Of a stretch of 64,000 nt of DNA, positions 1-12,500 are shown one piece after another. The notes below the pieces were generated by a model, which had not been told where the DNA came from, did not search any database, and worked only from the letters and a program-made list of their open reading frames with translations. Origin of the DNA: Incurvaria masculella (lineage: Eukaryota > Arthropoda > Insecta > Lepidoptera > Incurvariidae); assembly GCA_946894095.1 (NCBI GenBank), contig OX335642.1:16503021-16567020 (forward strand). The letters are read 5' to 3'. Positions within the stretch are counted from its first letter, which is position 1; each line of letters starts with the position of its first letter. The position numbers and the translations under genes are program-made.

Positions 1-354
1 TGACCTAAAGGTTATGTCAAAGCTGTTGACTTTTCTGAACAAACATAATATTATAATTAAAAAGCAATTTGGTTCTTTTCCTCTAGTCTAACTGCATCAT
101 GGAGTACATCTTTCATCTAAAAACTCATAAATAAAACTTGACAGGAACGATAATTTTGAGGTTTTTAAGGTGAGGACATGCGACATCTACAAAAAAAATT
201 TTTTTTTTCTTTCTCATTGTGATTATCATTTTACTTATTATGATTTAATGATTAATTGATCCATTAATTTTACAAATAAAAATTCCAGATTGTGTCAGGA
301 TTCTTATTGATCTTAAATTTTTTTAAGCATAGAAAATTTGTGATATCTTTCTTA

Positions 355-475
355 TGGAACTACCCCATTATACATTTTTATATTACTATTATTATATTAT
401 ATTATATTATTTTATTATACAATTACATTATTATACATTTTACATTTTACATTATATTATTATACATTTTAATAG
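355..475. repeat. TA-rich low-complexity tract
   Basis: Repeated TTATA and TACATTTTA units directly before the acceptor of the terminal exon at 538. It is part of the preceding intron. The open frame running through it is a chance product of low complexity. Confidence 0.8.
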
Positions 476-537
476 TTGTGCTGTTGGTGAATTTTGTATT
501 GATGTCTTTGGAATTGATGTCCCATTAAAATTTTCAG

Positions 538-1151
538 CAAGTAAACCACTGTCAATACCGAAACCTAAGGACAAGATTGAGATGCGCGCCCTCAGCTCAC
601 CCCTGAAGGTCTCCGGAGCCAGGACGAGTGTGGACTCCCCGGCCAAGGCAGGCTCCGCCGACAAATCCACCGACAGGTACAACATGAAGATGCCAACCAC
701 TCCGAAGAAGGATACACAGCCAGCTCCCAAACTGGAGAAGATTAAAGATGAGAAGAAATCGACGGACCCATCGAAGATAGTCCACAGGGTTTCCAGTTCG
801 GACGCAAGCTCGTCCGAGAAAAAGCACGACCATCATCGGAGGCATTCCTCGTCTTCCTCCAGCCGGCACAGCTCCTCGCATCACAAGTCCTGGAAGGATC
901 GCTCGGAGTGCGGAGCCAAGGAGAGGGAGGTTTCTCGCAAGGACGGCTCGCGGACGGAGAACGGTGAGCGCTCGCGCACGGAGACCTCCAAGGACAAGTC
1001 GCGGGAGCACAGGAGCAAGGAGTACCGGGAGCGGAGGCGCTCGGACGAGCGGAGGCACCGGACCGAGAGGAAGACGGAGGCGCCTCCCGGTGAGGGCAGA
1101 CCGAGCGAGAGCGGCCGGGTCGCCGCAGGCAACGATCGACCGCCCGACTAG
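538..1151 (+). CDS. Terminal exon of an unidentified Ser/Arg/Lys-rich nuclear-type protein
   Basis: The last 203 codons and stop of a gene whose other exons lie left of the window. A pyrimidine-rich stretch and AG acceptor (ttttcag, ending at 537) precede the exon. The first two bases complete a codon, then the frame is open to the TAG at 1149-1151. The protein is low complexity: a Pro/Lys/Ser segment with several SP and TP sites, a poly-Ser/His patch (HHRRHSSSSSSRHSSSHH), then a tail dominated by Arg, Glu, Lys and Asp. Such tails are common in chromatin, splicing and transcription-elongation proteins, but no domain is visible, so no family is assigned. GC content is far above the flanking intron, as in the other exons here. 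The larger open frame starting at 354 runs through intron sequence and is not the real start. Confidence 0.75.
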
Positions 1152-2702
1152 TGGGCCGCGCGGACGATTTCGTTGCGTAATGTGGGAACGAGTATTTTGT
1201 ATATAACTATTTTTTAGTTTTGTAAGTGTCGCACCTCATGGAGGCTACGTACGAATGGGTATAAAGGTTGGTCTGCCGTTTCGGGTTGGAATTGAAGTGT
1301 TCGTTTTTTATTTTATGGTTCTCAGTGATTGAGCCCAGTGAATGTATGTTTTATAAATATAACCTACATGATAGGTTGTAGTCTTATTTTTAAGATACAC
1401 CGCCTAACTCCAAATGGCATGGTCGTACTTCCATAACAACTGCATTACCCTTAAAATTTTAGTTTTCATTACCTATCTTTAGTTAAAATCAATGTATTCA
1501 ACAGGCCGATTTTGTGTATCTGTATCACAAACAAATCAACTCCTTAATTTGAAAAAAATAACTTGTGCAGCGCAGCGATGTTTGTCTACCTAGCCTTAAG
1601 AATCACGTGATCTCAAACTTTGGATATTTTTGTTGGAATCTTATTTTTTTTAAAGGATACAGGAACCACTTTGATCATTGTTTTTTTGTTTCATGTAACT
1701 TCATCTTATGTTCTACGGGTATCTTTAAAATCACCTGCACATATATTGTATGGTTTTTTTAACCTGTCAATCTTTTCAAACAAATCTCTTTTGTTGGGCA
1801 GATGTTTATGTTCAATGCATTGATTTTGAATGGGATACTCGAGGAAAACTAAAATTTTGCTGTTACGACACAAACTAATAGGATTATGTTGGAATTAAAA
1901 TTTGTGTGGGAGCATTGGTGGCCCTTAAAAGCTACCAAATTTAACAGCAGGTTTTATGTGCACGTCAATTCCAAGTTGAGATTTTCTTGAATTTCGTGGG
2001 ACCTTGTTTGCAATAGTATGTACATGAGTACAAGTTTTATCCTTTTTGCTTTCTTGATAAGCGAGGTCTGAATTAATAATTCGAAATACAGGGACCACGG
2101 GGCGGAGAAGGAACGTGATAGAGTATATTGTTGACACATATTTGTATTTGCACTAATAAGAATTGTTTGTAAACCACCCATAGATGTGAACGGTGGTGCT
2201 GTGAAAGTTTTGCACACTTCCCAAGTATTCCTATTTATTGATTTTGACCAATGAAACATTTAATTTTGATCTTCTTAGCGTAAGTGTTCGGAGTTTAGAT
2301 GTCCAACGAATAAAAAACACTATGGTAATTAGGAAAATAATAGAATCTCTTGTCATAGTCAAACCCAATCTGAAGGCCGAAATACATCATGCTGCCGATT
2401 GATGCTGATGAATCAAGTATATGACAAAGCAAGGAATTTATAGATGAAATGTGCTAAATCAACTATATGACAGTAAAGAATTATAGAAAAAAGGGAAGAA
2501 TTATACACTTTATGAGAGCCAGGGTGTAATCGACATACTGTCTCAGTTTGAAATCATGAACAGTGCTCCATAATGAGCGTTAATCCTGAATGTTTCAACA
2601 AAATCCGTTCAGTATGTTGCGAAATATTACAATTAATTACTTCGAAAGTTAGAAAAAAATACTGGAAAAACCTTAAACTAATGCAGTGCTGGCGTCGATA
2701 TT
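1152..2702. other. 3' flank of the plus-strand gene; no gene seen
   Basis: AT-rich sequence that should hold the 3' UTR. A TATAAA-type variant lies near 1350 and the first perfect AATAAA is at 2309-2314; neither can be assigned as the poly(A) signal from sequence alone. The small open frames here lack splice context and composition bias. Confidence 0.5.
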
Positions 2703-2989
2703 AGTTTTAGGGTTTCGTACCCAAATGGTGCCAACGGAACCCTATTACTAAGCCTCCGCTGTCCGTCCGTCCGTCTGTCCGTCTGTCTCAGGTCTGTATC
2801 TCATTAACCATATTAGATAGGCAGCTGAAATTTGAACAGAGGGTGTATTCATTTTGCCGCTATAAAAACAAATAGATAAAATTAAAAAAAAATCAAAAAT
2901 AAAGGTGATACAAAATAATCAAACATTTAGTATGATGGTACGGAACCCTTCGTGTGCGAGTCTGACTCCCACTTAACCGGTTTTTTTAC
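2703..2989 (+). repeat. Dispersed repeat R (CCGT-microsatellite element), copy 1
   Basis: Starts with a near-palindromic GGTTTCGTACCC block, continues into a (TCCG)n/(TCTG)n microsatellite, a conserved ACAGCTGAAATTT-like body, and ends GTACGGAACCC...CCGGTTTTT. Five more copies occur in this window (23285, 37171, 49072, 59316, 61690). The copies differ mainly in microsatellite length. Non-autonomous, no coding capacity; common in moth and butterfly genomes. Confidence 0.85.
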
Positions 2990-3043
2990 TCTATCCATCA
3001 TCAACGTCAAAATTAGTTTTTGCAACCAAACATCTCCGTACTG

Positions 3044-3245
3044 TGTCGAGCGACTCGTACTCGAGGGGGTGGGGCCTTTCTTCACATGCTAGAAATCACG
3101 GGTTCATCCTTGCGCCTTTTAACTACCAATCGCATTTCATCATGAATGCGAGGCCCACACACCGGACACCCAAAGTTATTAGGTGCCATGTCATGACCTA
3201 CCCTTTATGAGAACGGCTACATTGAACTGGCTGCATGTCCACTGT
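3044..3245. repeat. Rearranged copy of SINE family C
   Basis: A plus-oriented tRNA-like head (about 3044-3152, with a degraded B box, ACGGGTTCATCC) is followed by a tail piece in reverse orientation (about 3170-3245, GGTGCCATGTCATGACC), matching other family-C copies. The two halves are scrambled relative to intact copies at 5202 and 38993. Confidence 0.55.
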
Positions 3246-3430
3246 CGCGCCAAAAGTTGCTCTATTCATTCCTTCTCTGGTAGGATGGTGGGGGAAACTT
3301 TCGTCTTTCACCTCCATTCTTGTTTTTACGCCACTGATGGAAAATGTATTCACCTAAAATTAATTATACAATATTTCGTGCTATCCATCATAACTCTTTT
3401 GGCGACTAACATATAATGTAATAATATTCC

Positions 3431-3952
3431 GGGAGGTCACGATAAGGTAAATGGCTGAATCTGGGTTCACAGATTAGAGACCAACCCTCTGATGCTAAAT
3501 ATGTCGGTCTGCCTGCGCCAAGTGGTTGCGTTATCTAGATAGGCTATATAAAAAATATGTTTTTATGTACCTGCTGATGAATATACTGATTGTCTAGAAA
3601 TATTGATACCTTTTAATTATACAACAATAACTAGTCGGTTTTTTTTATTAAATACTTAAATATAACTAACGTTATATCTGTAACCTAAACCGCCTATAAC
3701 TACGAAATTCAACCGAATATTTGTTCAGTTTAGGTCTATGTACTGGTACTTTCATGCTTCGTTATTTTCAGCCATTTACCTAATCATATATATTTGTTGT
3801 CACCATAACAACCTTTTCAGGCGCCTTATCTACGTAACGCAACCACTTGGTGCAGGCAGACCGACACATTTAGCTTCGGAGGGTTGGTCTTTATCCTGTG
3901 AACCCAGTTTAAGCCATTTACATTATCGTTACAATTGTTGTCGCGACCTCCT
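3431..3952. mobile_element. Long inverted-repeat (hairpin) element
   Basis: About 110 bp at 3431-3548 reappears as its reverse complement at about 3822-3952. The arms share blocks such as GGTAAATGGCT, GACCAACCCTC, TGTCGGTCTGCCTGC and CCAAGTGGTTGCGTTA. The roughly 270-bp spacer is AT-rich with no coding potential. The architecture is that of a foldback MITE; clear terminal duplications are not seen. Confidence 0.7.
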
Positions 3953-5201
3953 AGTCTATAACTTTTCATTGCTTTAATTTCTGCTTGAATTTGAATTTAG
4001 TGGGAGGTACAACCGTCGAGTAGGGAGGAGGCGACCGATACTCATCCGTACAGCGGCAACGTAACCACGGTCAGTCAGTTCACTTACGAATTCAGGGCAT
4101 ACATCACCAATGAATGGTGTCCTGTGCAGTTCTTACGAGTCATTGGAACTTGATAACATCAGGGGTAAGCAAATTCATAAGAATGCGCCGCCGTGTGGGT
4201 GAGTTTCGGTGGCCACTGCCGTCATTTCATGCTCGCTGGGTACAGCCATTGATTTGCATTAGGCCTGCTGCATAGGTTCTCGCATTCTCTTCTCTTGTAT
4301 GTCATAGAGACGATCGAGGGCATGATGACACACGAGTGATCGAAATGCTTCTCGTACAATATTACATTTACTGCTACTGTTACATTACTAACCTTGTGTA
4401 ATGAGGTAACATTTGGAAATAAAAAAAATTTTCATGTAGTCCCTGACCATATTCATTTTTCTGGGGTCAAAGTGAGGTTTTGTTTTACTACATATGTGGT
4501 GAGGCAATTCATCAATGAGTGAGAATTTATCCATAGCATTTTACATATTTTTTCCTTATTTAAGTAAAATAAAGTTTAATTAAAAAGGAGTTTAAAAAAG
4601 GATGTAAAAATTGTTTAGAATTTTCGGTTGTTTTAAAATAAATATATCAGTTACGCATGTTGATTTGCCATGTCAGTCAATAGTGATATGATGTCTAATA
4701 AATTTATTGTAAATTTCGTTCTCAAGTTGTTGGCAAGCTTTTTGATTTTCTATTAGTGCAGTAAATGTGGGTTTACCCAGTATTTGTATTTATACATAGG
4801 CCACATCGATTCGTATTTACATGACAAACTGGAATATGTATGTTAGTAAGTCAGAGTTGAGATAGTCACAAAGACATATGGCGATGTGTTTAGCTAGTAT
4901 TTTCCTAAATACTATATATCTATTCCTGTGCACTAAACTAGTATATAAGGCAAGTCGAAAGCCGTTGCAAGGTTTGCTACATAATATACTTGTCCCATAT
5001 AATATTTTAGTGTATAGGTTTTTGAGAATGTTTCAGTTGTTGATAAGAGATGGATCCTATTTTATATAACGAATGGGTATAATGATGCGAGAGTATGTTA
5101 AATTATTGTTTTCGTATGGTTTCTTATATTTTTGAGAATAATTAGATTGTATATGAATTTATGTGTTGTTTCAATTTTGAACCTACAACTTTTCATGTAA
5201 G
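3953..5201. other. Non-coding AT-rich stretch
   Basis: No convincing exon on either strand. A somewhat GC-richer patch at 4000-4340 was tested as a terminal exon of the minus-strand LIM gene. Only a two-codon possibility appears (acceptor at 4268-4270), which is not persuasive. Confidence 0.5.
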
Positions 5202-5555
5202 GACTGAGCGGCTCGTAACTCAGGGGCGGGTGGACTTTCCTCCCATGGGTTCAAATCCAGGACACATTCATGCACATTTAAATGTATAATTTAAATAATA
5301 CATTTCATAATGAATGCGAGCTGTTTTCCATGGTTCGGAATCCATGTAGAACTGTAGTTCCCCTTCCCCTTCTTCCCCGGGTACGGTTGGACCATCGTAT
5401 GGGATGAAAGATGGTCAAAACGGCAATAAAAAATGTTCCTTCTTTTTCATGCAGTTCAATGTAGGCTTGCTCATACAGGGAAGGTTCTTCCATGGCGCCT
5501 AACTCCTTCAGGATTATGGTATGGTGTTAGCCATCCATGTTCAGCACACAAACAC
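5202..5555 (+). mobile_element. tRNA-derived SINE, family C, near full length
   Basis: The head is tRNA-like, with a good pol III B box (ATGGGTTCAAATCC) about 55 bp in. The body holds the shared blocks CCATGGTTCGGAATCCATGT, a CCCCTTCCCC tract, CATGCAGTTCAATGTAG and CCATCCATGTTCAG, and ends in an A-rich tail. Related copies lie at 10084, 14429, 35096, 38993, 40133, 54372, 57306 and 61408. No coding capacity; family members are moved by a LINE in trans. Confidence 0.8.
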
Positions 5556-8500
5556 AAAGGAGCAGAGACTGACAGTTTTATCTTTAAATTATAGCTAGGC
5601 CATCAATCTTCATATTTACTTGTTTGATTAAGGAACTTTGTTTTGCTTATTTTTAAATTTAATGAAATGTTTTACTTAACGTCCTTACCAACCTGAACGC
5701 AATAGGTTCTTATGCCCTTAACACCATTTATTACAATGCACTATGCAGCAAGTTATATATTTTATTTTGCTGAACGTAACTAAAGCGGTGAGGGCCTGAA
5801 AATTTTTCTAATGGCATATGATAAATAAACAACATGATCTTGTAATATTTTTTTATTATAGGTAATTAATATACAATATCAAAGTCCACTTCAATAAATA
5901 AGAGGTGTAGTAAAATCTTACATAGCTAGGTACATATAAATAGGCGGTAGATAATAAGACAATACAAATTGCTGCCTTACACTACCTAATGTAACATTAT
6001 TTTATGACAACATGTTGGGGAAAATGTTATAAATTCAATATCAATTTAACATTAAATGTCTCTCAAGAGTACTATTTTATTTTGTTTTTTATGTTTATTT
6101 TATTAATTATTAATAGTATAATCCCTCCCACAAATTTCGTTGTAGATTTGAAATTACAATTAACCAAAATCAACTATTGAATAAATGTATGACTATGAAG
6201 AGGAAATTGACAATTTATATCCACTAAGTTCTTGCAGTAGGTTGTAATATAGGTGTACTTGACCGTTGATCCTTTTTTAAGCTTATGAAGTTTTCGATGT
6301 GGTATCTTAATTGGTAAAAATATAATTAAAAACTGACCGGTAATTTACAAGATATTCACATTTTCTGTACATTTTGCCTTAAAAAATGTTTTTAAGTCAT
6401 TTTAAATTTTTCAAAAATTAAAAAAACATGAAAATATTTTCAATCTGGAATATGGATTAAGTAGTTTATAAAAAGCATCGATGGTCGTTCTTGATAAAAT
6501 TCTTCGCAATTTGAAATCCTGACGAAAACCCAGACAGTACCAAAAAATCCGGGCAACGCACTGTAAAAAAAAAACCAGCAGTAAATCTAATTCTGGATTC
6601 GATAGTCCTGAAATACAAACTATCCATAACAAAAAAGTCAAGTGACAAATATTGGAGTCGGCTATCCTGGAAAACGAACCTACCCCAAAACTAAACAATT
6701 ATAAGATGAAAATTCGGAAAAATCAAAAGTCCAAACGGCAGGCAAATAATTTTTAAAAGTTCAGACAAATCCCGACGGCTGGTAACCTAACTGGCACCAC
6801 ACTTTTCTGAGGTTATAGACTACATAGAGCAGTAAGAAACATGACTCGTCATACAAAATCTTAGTGTAAAATTGGCAGCATTACTTTGGCAAGATGAGAT
6901 TCACAAACATTCAGTCATTTATTTAAGAAGACGTGAATACATCGACTGATATATTAATATTACTTCCCTAATGTTATAATACTATTTAGAATACAATGGC
7001 ACATATGTATACAACCCCAAAATCTGATATTATATAAACATTTTCAGATGTCACATCGTAGGGATAACATAATGAATTATATATATCCCTAATCTATAAT
7101 TTAAAAAAATTGGCAAGAATAATATTTAACCTTAACTTTAAGTACTTTTTTTTAATAGGAAGACCCCGTTACAATTGCAAGAGATATAATAACTTTCGAT
7201 TCAAATTGAACGATAAATATCTAAAAACCGTATTCACAATACAAAAAATTGTGAAATTTTATTTTAAAAAGGACACTTCTCTTTTAAAACACAACCTGCG
7301 TGATCAACATTACGTATAAAAGTGATTATAAGGCACTAAGTCGACAACAGTCAAAATGCAAAACTCAGCACACTTTAAAATCGCTTAGTCGCCGAGTTCA
7401 GCTTTATTGCAGAACCTCTTCAATCAGTACCAACAAATTTGGTTGGAAAAAAACAATAATAGCCTCATTAAAGACTGCTTTTGCCATTTCCGGTTACATT
7501 GAGACATTTTTTTCTGAAAGTTATCTTTCAGTTCACATGTAGCCAACAGCTTTCAAAATTCGCTATCGTTTTCACCATAATACTGTGGCAGCTAACGTTT
7601 GGCTACTTTGTGAAGTAGTATGAAAAACCAAAGATTAGAATAAAAAATTATATATTGTAAAGACAAACAATAAAATACATGTCAAATTGATCTTAAAACT
7701 ACTAAACTAGCTTTATATATTTCTAGGTTTTTTTTAAAGGTTCCAAAAATTTTTTTCCAACCTCCTTTTCTTTAAAATAAAGTTGTCTTGAGAACCCTAT
7801 TCATAATTTTATATAAAACTTTATTTTTTAATAAAAAAAATTTTATCTAAGAAAAACAGGTGAATTCAATGGCATTTGCGACAATTCATGCGCAAATAGC
7901 GCATTAGGCAATTTTGCCTATACATTTTTTCACGTTTCTAATCTATGGTACTCATTTTGTCGTTCAGCGTACAAAACGGGCAAATGTTTTCATGTTTTAA
8001 CAAAGCTGGGTCTCCTGCTATGTTCGTTTTAAACAAAAGATTGTTCGCAGACATAATGTGTCTTCTGAAACATCTGATATGCATGTTTGTAGAGACGCAA
8101 GATGACCTTGCACAAAGAGCGAGAAATTAGTCACCTGTCCCCTCGCTACTCCCCGCAGGCAAACACGGGATGAAAGAGTCACATCATCCCTTTCTCGCGA
8201 ACACAAACATGTTTCCCTACCGCAACGAAGAGCACTTTTTGTTCAACACTCAAACTGCGCCCCCTTTTTGTTGGCAATGCCATGTTTGGTGTTTTTTCGA
8301 ACAAAAACACTGTCGATAAATAATTTTCCGATTGATGTTCACGAAATGTAAACGGCAGTGGTGAAAACGAGCGTAAATCGTAAGCGTAGTTTGGTATCTT
8401 GATGTCATATTTTCAAGGAAAAATGTGTTTTGCTAATTCAACCAAACGGATTGTTTAATTTATTTGTTTTTAGTAGATTGAAGAGATTAATTGCACATTT

Positions 8501-8800
8501 ACAAAACTTTGGTATTTTCTATTAAGATCTTGCGATCAGGCACAGCCAGCGACGGGAACGGTTACTGTAATAAAAATAACAAACACGCTTTAAGTAAATT
8601 CCAAAAGATTGCGCCTCAAGGTGATTCGAAACAATGGAATCTGAGCACTCCTAAAAATCTGGACTTGAACTATTTCAAAAAGATTATGTAAAACGATTTT
8701 AACCATACATTTCTTGCTAACCTTGCTAATTTAGGAATATAATTTTTTAAGGTATCTAAAATCAGGCAACAAAAATCTCTATGTCGAAATGTTTCTGTTT
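5556..8800. other. AT-rich non-coding stretch
   Basis: Over 3 kb with no exon-like composition. Many runs of A and T. The short open frames (for example 7110-7542 plus, 6411-6698 minus) lack splice-site context and recognisable domains. A weak inverted repeat with ACAAACATG ends lies near 8085-8215. Nothing else identified. Confidence 0.5.
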
Positions 8801-9040
8801 TTTTTCGGTAAATGTATCCTGGGTCAAACCATAGAGAAAAGAAAATGTGTATGTAGATTTTCTTTTTGCTTTCATTTGATTTGGTTTAGTTTTGAATGAA
8901 AAAACATAAACGTACAATCACAGATATTTTTGAGTGATATTATATTAAATATAAATTCAATAGGAGCAGTTGTTGTCAAGATGATTATTAAGCTACGTTT
9001 ATACGGAGAGCATAGCTTACGAGCCATTCTTAACGTAATG
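8801..9040. mobile_element. Partial TTAA MITE, family B
   Basis: Resembles the right half of the hairpin element at 36150-36492: an AAATGTA...TTTTCTTTTTGCTTTCATTT body and a terminal block AAGCTACGTTT...GCTTACGAGCC followed by a TTAA at 9037-9040. The left half is missing or decayed. Confidence 0.55.
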
Positions 9041-9483
9041 TGCTAACATGACGAACATAATTATCAACTATTATTTTCCCTGTATTTTTAAATAATTTTC
9101 CAGTAAACTCATGAAACATTCTCAACATCTATATTTTTGTGCCTAAAATATTAAAACATGCCTTCAATAGCGTCCAATGCATTTACTGATTATCACTTTG
9201 GCATAGAGCTGCATACCTTGACTTGTTTGGGTCTTGACTACTAAAATTGGGGTATACCGTCACACTGCTTAGCTATAGGCATATGAAAAATGTAATGGTT
9301 GCTTCATGTTTAATTTTGGAAGCATTTTTAAAAGCAGTGACACTTGCATAAACAATCGTATGCCTCATAAGATATGTTGGGTTATACATTGGAATGCACA
9401 CTGACTCGTGATAAGAATAAAGAAATTTAAATTTGATGCAAAATTTTCAGAGCATTTCAAGTTCTGCATACTAGAATACTCAC
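9041..9483. other. Non-coding; downstream intron of the LIM gene
   Basis: Nothing recognisable apart from the splice donor of exon 15 at its right edge. Confidence 0.5.
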
Positions 9484-9562
9484 GACAAATCTGTTAACTT
9501 TGGGAGCAGCGAACGTCTTCACCACGTTGTTCGTCTTCATATTCTCGAACTTGGCACGCAGG
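9484..9562 (-). CDS. LIM gene exon 15
   Basis: 79 nt encoding LRAKFENMKTNN and onward to NRFV. Acceptor TTGCAG precedes 9562; donor GTGAGT follows 9484. Its first base completes a Ser codon with the AG ending exon 14. It ends in phase 0 with no stop, so at least one more exon follows. Confidence 0.85.
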
Positions 9563-12500
9563 CTGCAACAGAACACACATCGGTCAGGGCACGATTTATA
9601 TAAAGCATAGATGAATGAAGAGCTAGATGGCGCAACTCTATGGATACATGTTTACGGGGATGGAGCCTCTTACTTGCGAAATAGCCAATAGATGGCAGTG
9701 CTGGGTAGTGTACCATATTTCAATTATAAATTAAATAACTGATAACCTTAGTGAGGAGTAATTGTTATTACCAAATATATTTCTAAGCCATTACCCAAAA
9801 ACAATATTTTCAAGGAGTAGGTAATTATGGTTTCCAAAGATTGAAAATTTGGGTCAGCTAAGTTTGCTTCATAATTTTTCCCATTACTGACCAACTGACA
9901 GATGTCAAAAATGCATTCTCTCAGCAGCCGGACTGTATTGGCCAAAAGGAGTGGATTCATAGATTATTTTGCCAATAAAATTAAAAAAAAAATTTTTTTT
10001 AGTTGGAAAATTTACTGTTTTGAATTGATAAACACATTTTTTCAAAACCCTGAATGCAATGCTTTCTTTCTGTTTCTGTGTTAAATAAGTGCATTTCGTC
10101 AGTATTGCCATGGTTCGGAATCTATGTATAACAGTAGGTCACATTCCTCTATGCCCGGGTTGGTAATCGGATTAGATGAAAAGACGGTGTCACTGGAAAA
10201 TTGTCCATGTTTTCCATCTTCTTCAATGATGAATTTTCAGGCATGGCACCTAGTCACTATGTTTATTGTTTATTGATTTTTCATTGTCCATAGGCAGTGG
10301 GTTTATTTAGAGAAGCACAGACGAGATGTTCTCGTGTTCGAAGCTGTCAATCTCTATTTAGAAAAAAGATGCCTAATCTTTTTTCTACACACGGTTTGAC
10401 AGCTTCTCACGCGAGAAATTCTCATGTTCGCTTCCCTAACCAGCAGTAGCACTGCACTCAGATTTGTCATATTTTATCATTAACCAGTTCAGCAATGAAA
10501 ACCAAGAACTAGCAAGAAACTTTGCTGGAATATTTTTTTCAATGTCCGAATAAACGAAAGATGTCACCCGAACCAAGCATCACCGCAAAGCAAGGACCTT
10601 GAAGCGATGCGTTAGACCAGTAGGAGCAAGAATAAATTGTGATACATTTGCACATTGGTGGGTTAGGGCAGGTAGCCATTTATTTTCAGTTAAGGGATAA
10701 TAATATTTTTTTATTTGATGAAAGCCGATTGCGTTCAGTTTGATAAGGATGTAAGTGAAACAACATTTAATTATATTTAAAAATAACCACGAAGAATTTC
10801 GATAATCAAATGATTCAATTTTTAGATTGATGGTCTAGCTATAATTTAAAGATATAACTGAAGTTTCTGGTGTTTTGTGTTTTCAAATTAGACAAACAAT
10901 TCATACATTTTAATAAAAAAAGTTTGAACGTAGACTTTTTGACATGACCATCAGATATTTACCGTTATAGGTTACAAATATAGCTATACAATGAATGCAT
11001 CTTTCATCTTTTCGAAATGGGTATGGGAATGGTAGCAGTTATTTTTAAAAATAATCAAATATGGTTTCACTTACGGCCTTATGTAACTAAATGCAATCAG
11101 GTGTTGTCACACACTTAAGTTAATTAAAAATGATGCAATTGTTCTAATCCAATCTCGATTATAAGTCATGAACAGCGTCTGCCTGCGTATCGGGCGACCG
11201 TCCGGGTCCCCGCTCCAAGGCCGTTGCCATGCCTACCTCTTGGCCGTCTCTATCTGCGACTCGTCATCGTCCTGCGAGGGCTGCCGCTCGATGATGATGT
11301 TGGAGGGCGAGCGCGGCACCTGCTCCGTCTCCGACCAGTGCTCGAAGCGGTTGCGGAGGTTCTTGGCACGCGCCAGCGCCTGAGCCTGCACGAGACAAAA
11401 ACATTGTTAAGGGTGGCACACAAATAATATTTATTCTTTGGTAAATCCACTGAAGAGTAAGTAAAGGAAGTGGTAGGCGGTCGATATCGTGTCTCCGGCA
11501 TATGGTCGAAATAACCATATAATTGCATGGGAATCCAGCGTTGCGTCGTATGTCACAGTCCAAACATCGTCACCGCACACGAATGTGTTCTAAAAATATG
11601 TTCGTCAAGACAGTTCCCACCTACGCAAACCCTCCAAACCGTCTACGACTATGTTTGTATGTGGTAAGTACATAAATTTGATTGGATAGTTTTTTTTAAA
11701 TTGGAGACAGCGGGTCTCATAGTAGGCGCGCTAGATGCCATATCCCCTTCTTATTATTCATGGGTAAGCCATATGAGCTTACAATGTATTACTGTGCTAA
11801 TCCGGACACCACCTAACCGGCTATCGCGGTAATCCGAATGAGGCCACATGGTTTTATCGCGCCTTCCTGCATTATTTGATCACCAATCTTTACAAGAAAT
11901 GAAAATGAAAATGAAAAAATACTTTATTTGCAGCCAAACGGTACAAAAAGGCGGAAATTAATGCCATAAGGCATTCTCTACCATTCAACCTTAGAGATGT
12001 AGGAGAGGTGCAGTAAGGCGGGCAAAAAAATAAACGTAGAACAAAATGAATTAGAGAAAATATTAACTAACCTAAAAATATGGATTTATATATTAAAATA
12101 AATTACATACAAATACGTGCATACACTTAAACATATTAATAGCCATATGATACAAATACACATATATTATTATAAAACATATAAACAGATTTACACATAC
12201 AAAAAAATTATAATATATATATATTTGATAAATAGTGGTAAAAAAAATCAAAAATTACTCTAGATTTTTGACAACAATGTGACAAGAAACAATCAGGAAG
12301 TAAGGAAGTGACATTTAAGACGCTCTTTAAATATATTAATTGACTGAGATGTGCGTACATCAAGTGGAAGCTGGTTCCACATACGCGCAGAGCTGACAGC
12401 GAAAGAATCTGTGTAGAATGAAGAACTATATCCCGGAATAGCAAGAAGCAAATGACAGACATGACAGAGTTTCATCAATCCCGAGGCCCAGGTTTTTGGC

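Noticed and set aside
354..537. Upstream extension of the terminal plus exon to an ATG at 354
   Set aside because: It runs through TA-rich low complexity, and a good acceptor at 535-537 marks the true exon start.
4240..4270. Possible two-codon terminal exon of the LIM gene (acceptor CAG, then a Gln-Ala-stop)
   Set aside because: Weak pyrimidine tract and no conservation evidence; short matches like this occur by chance.
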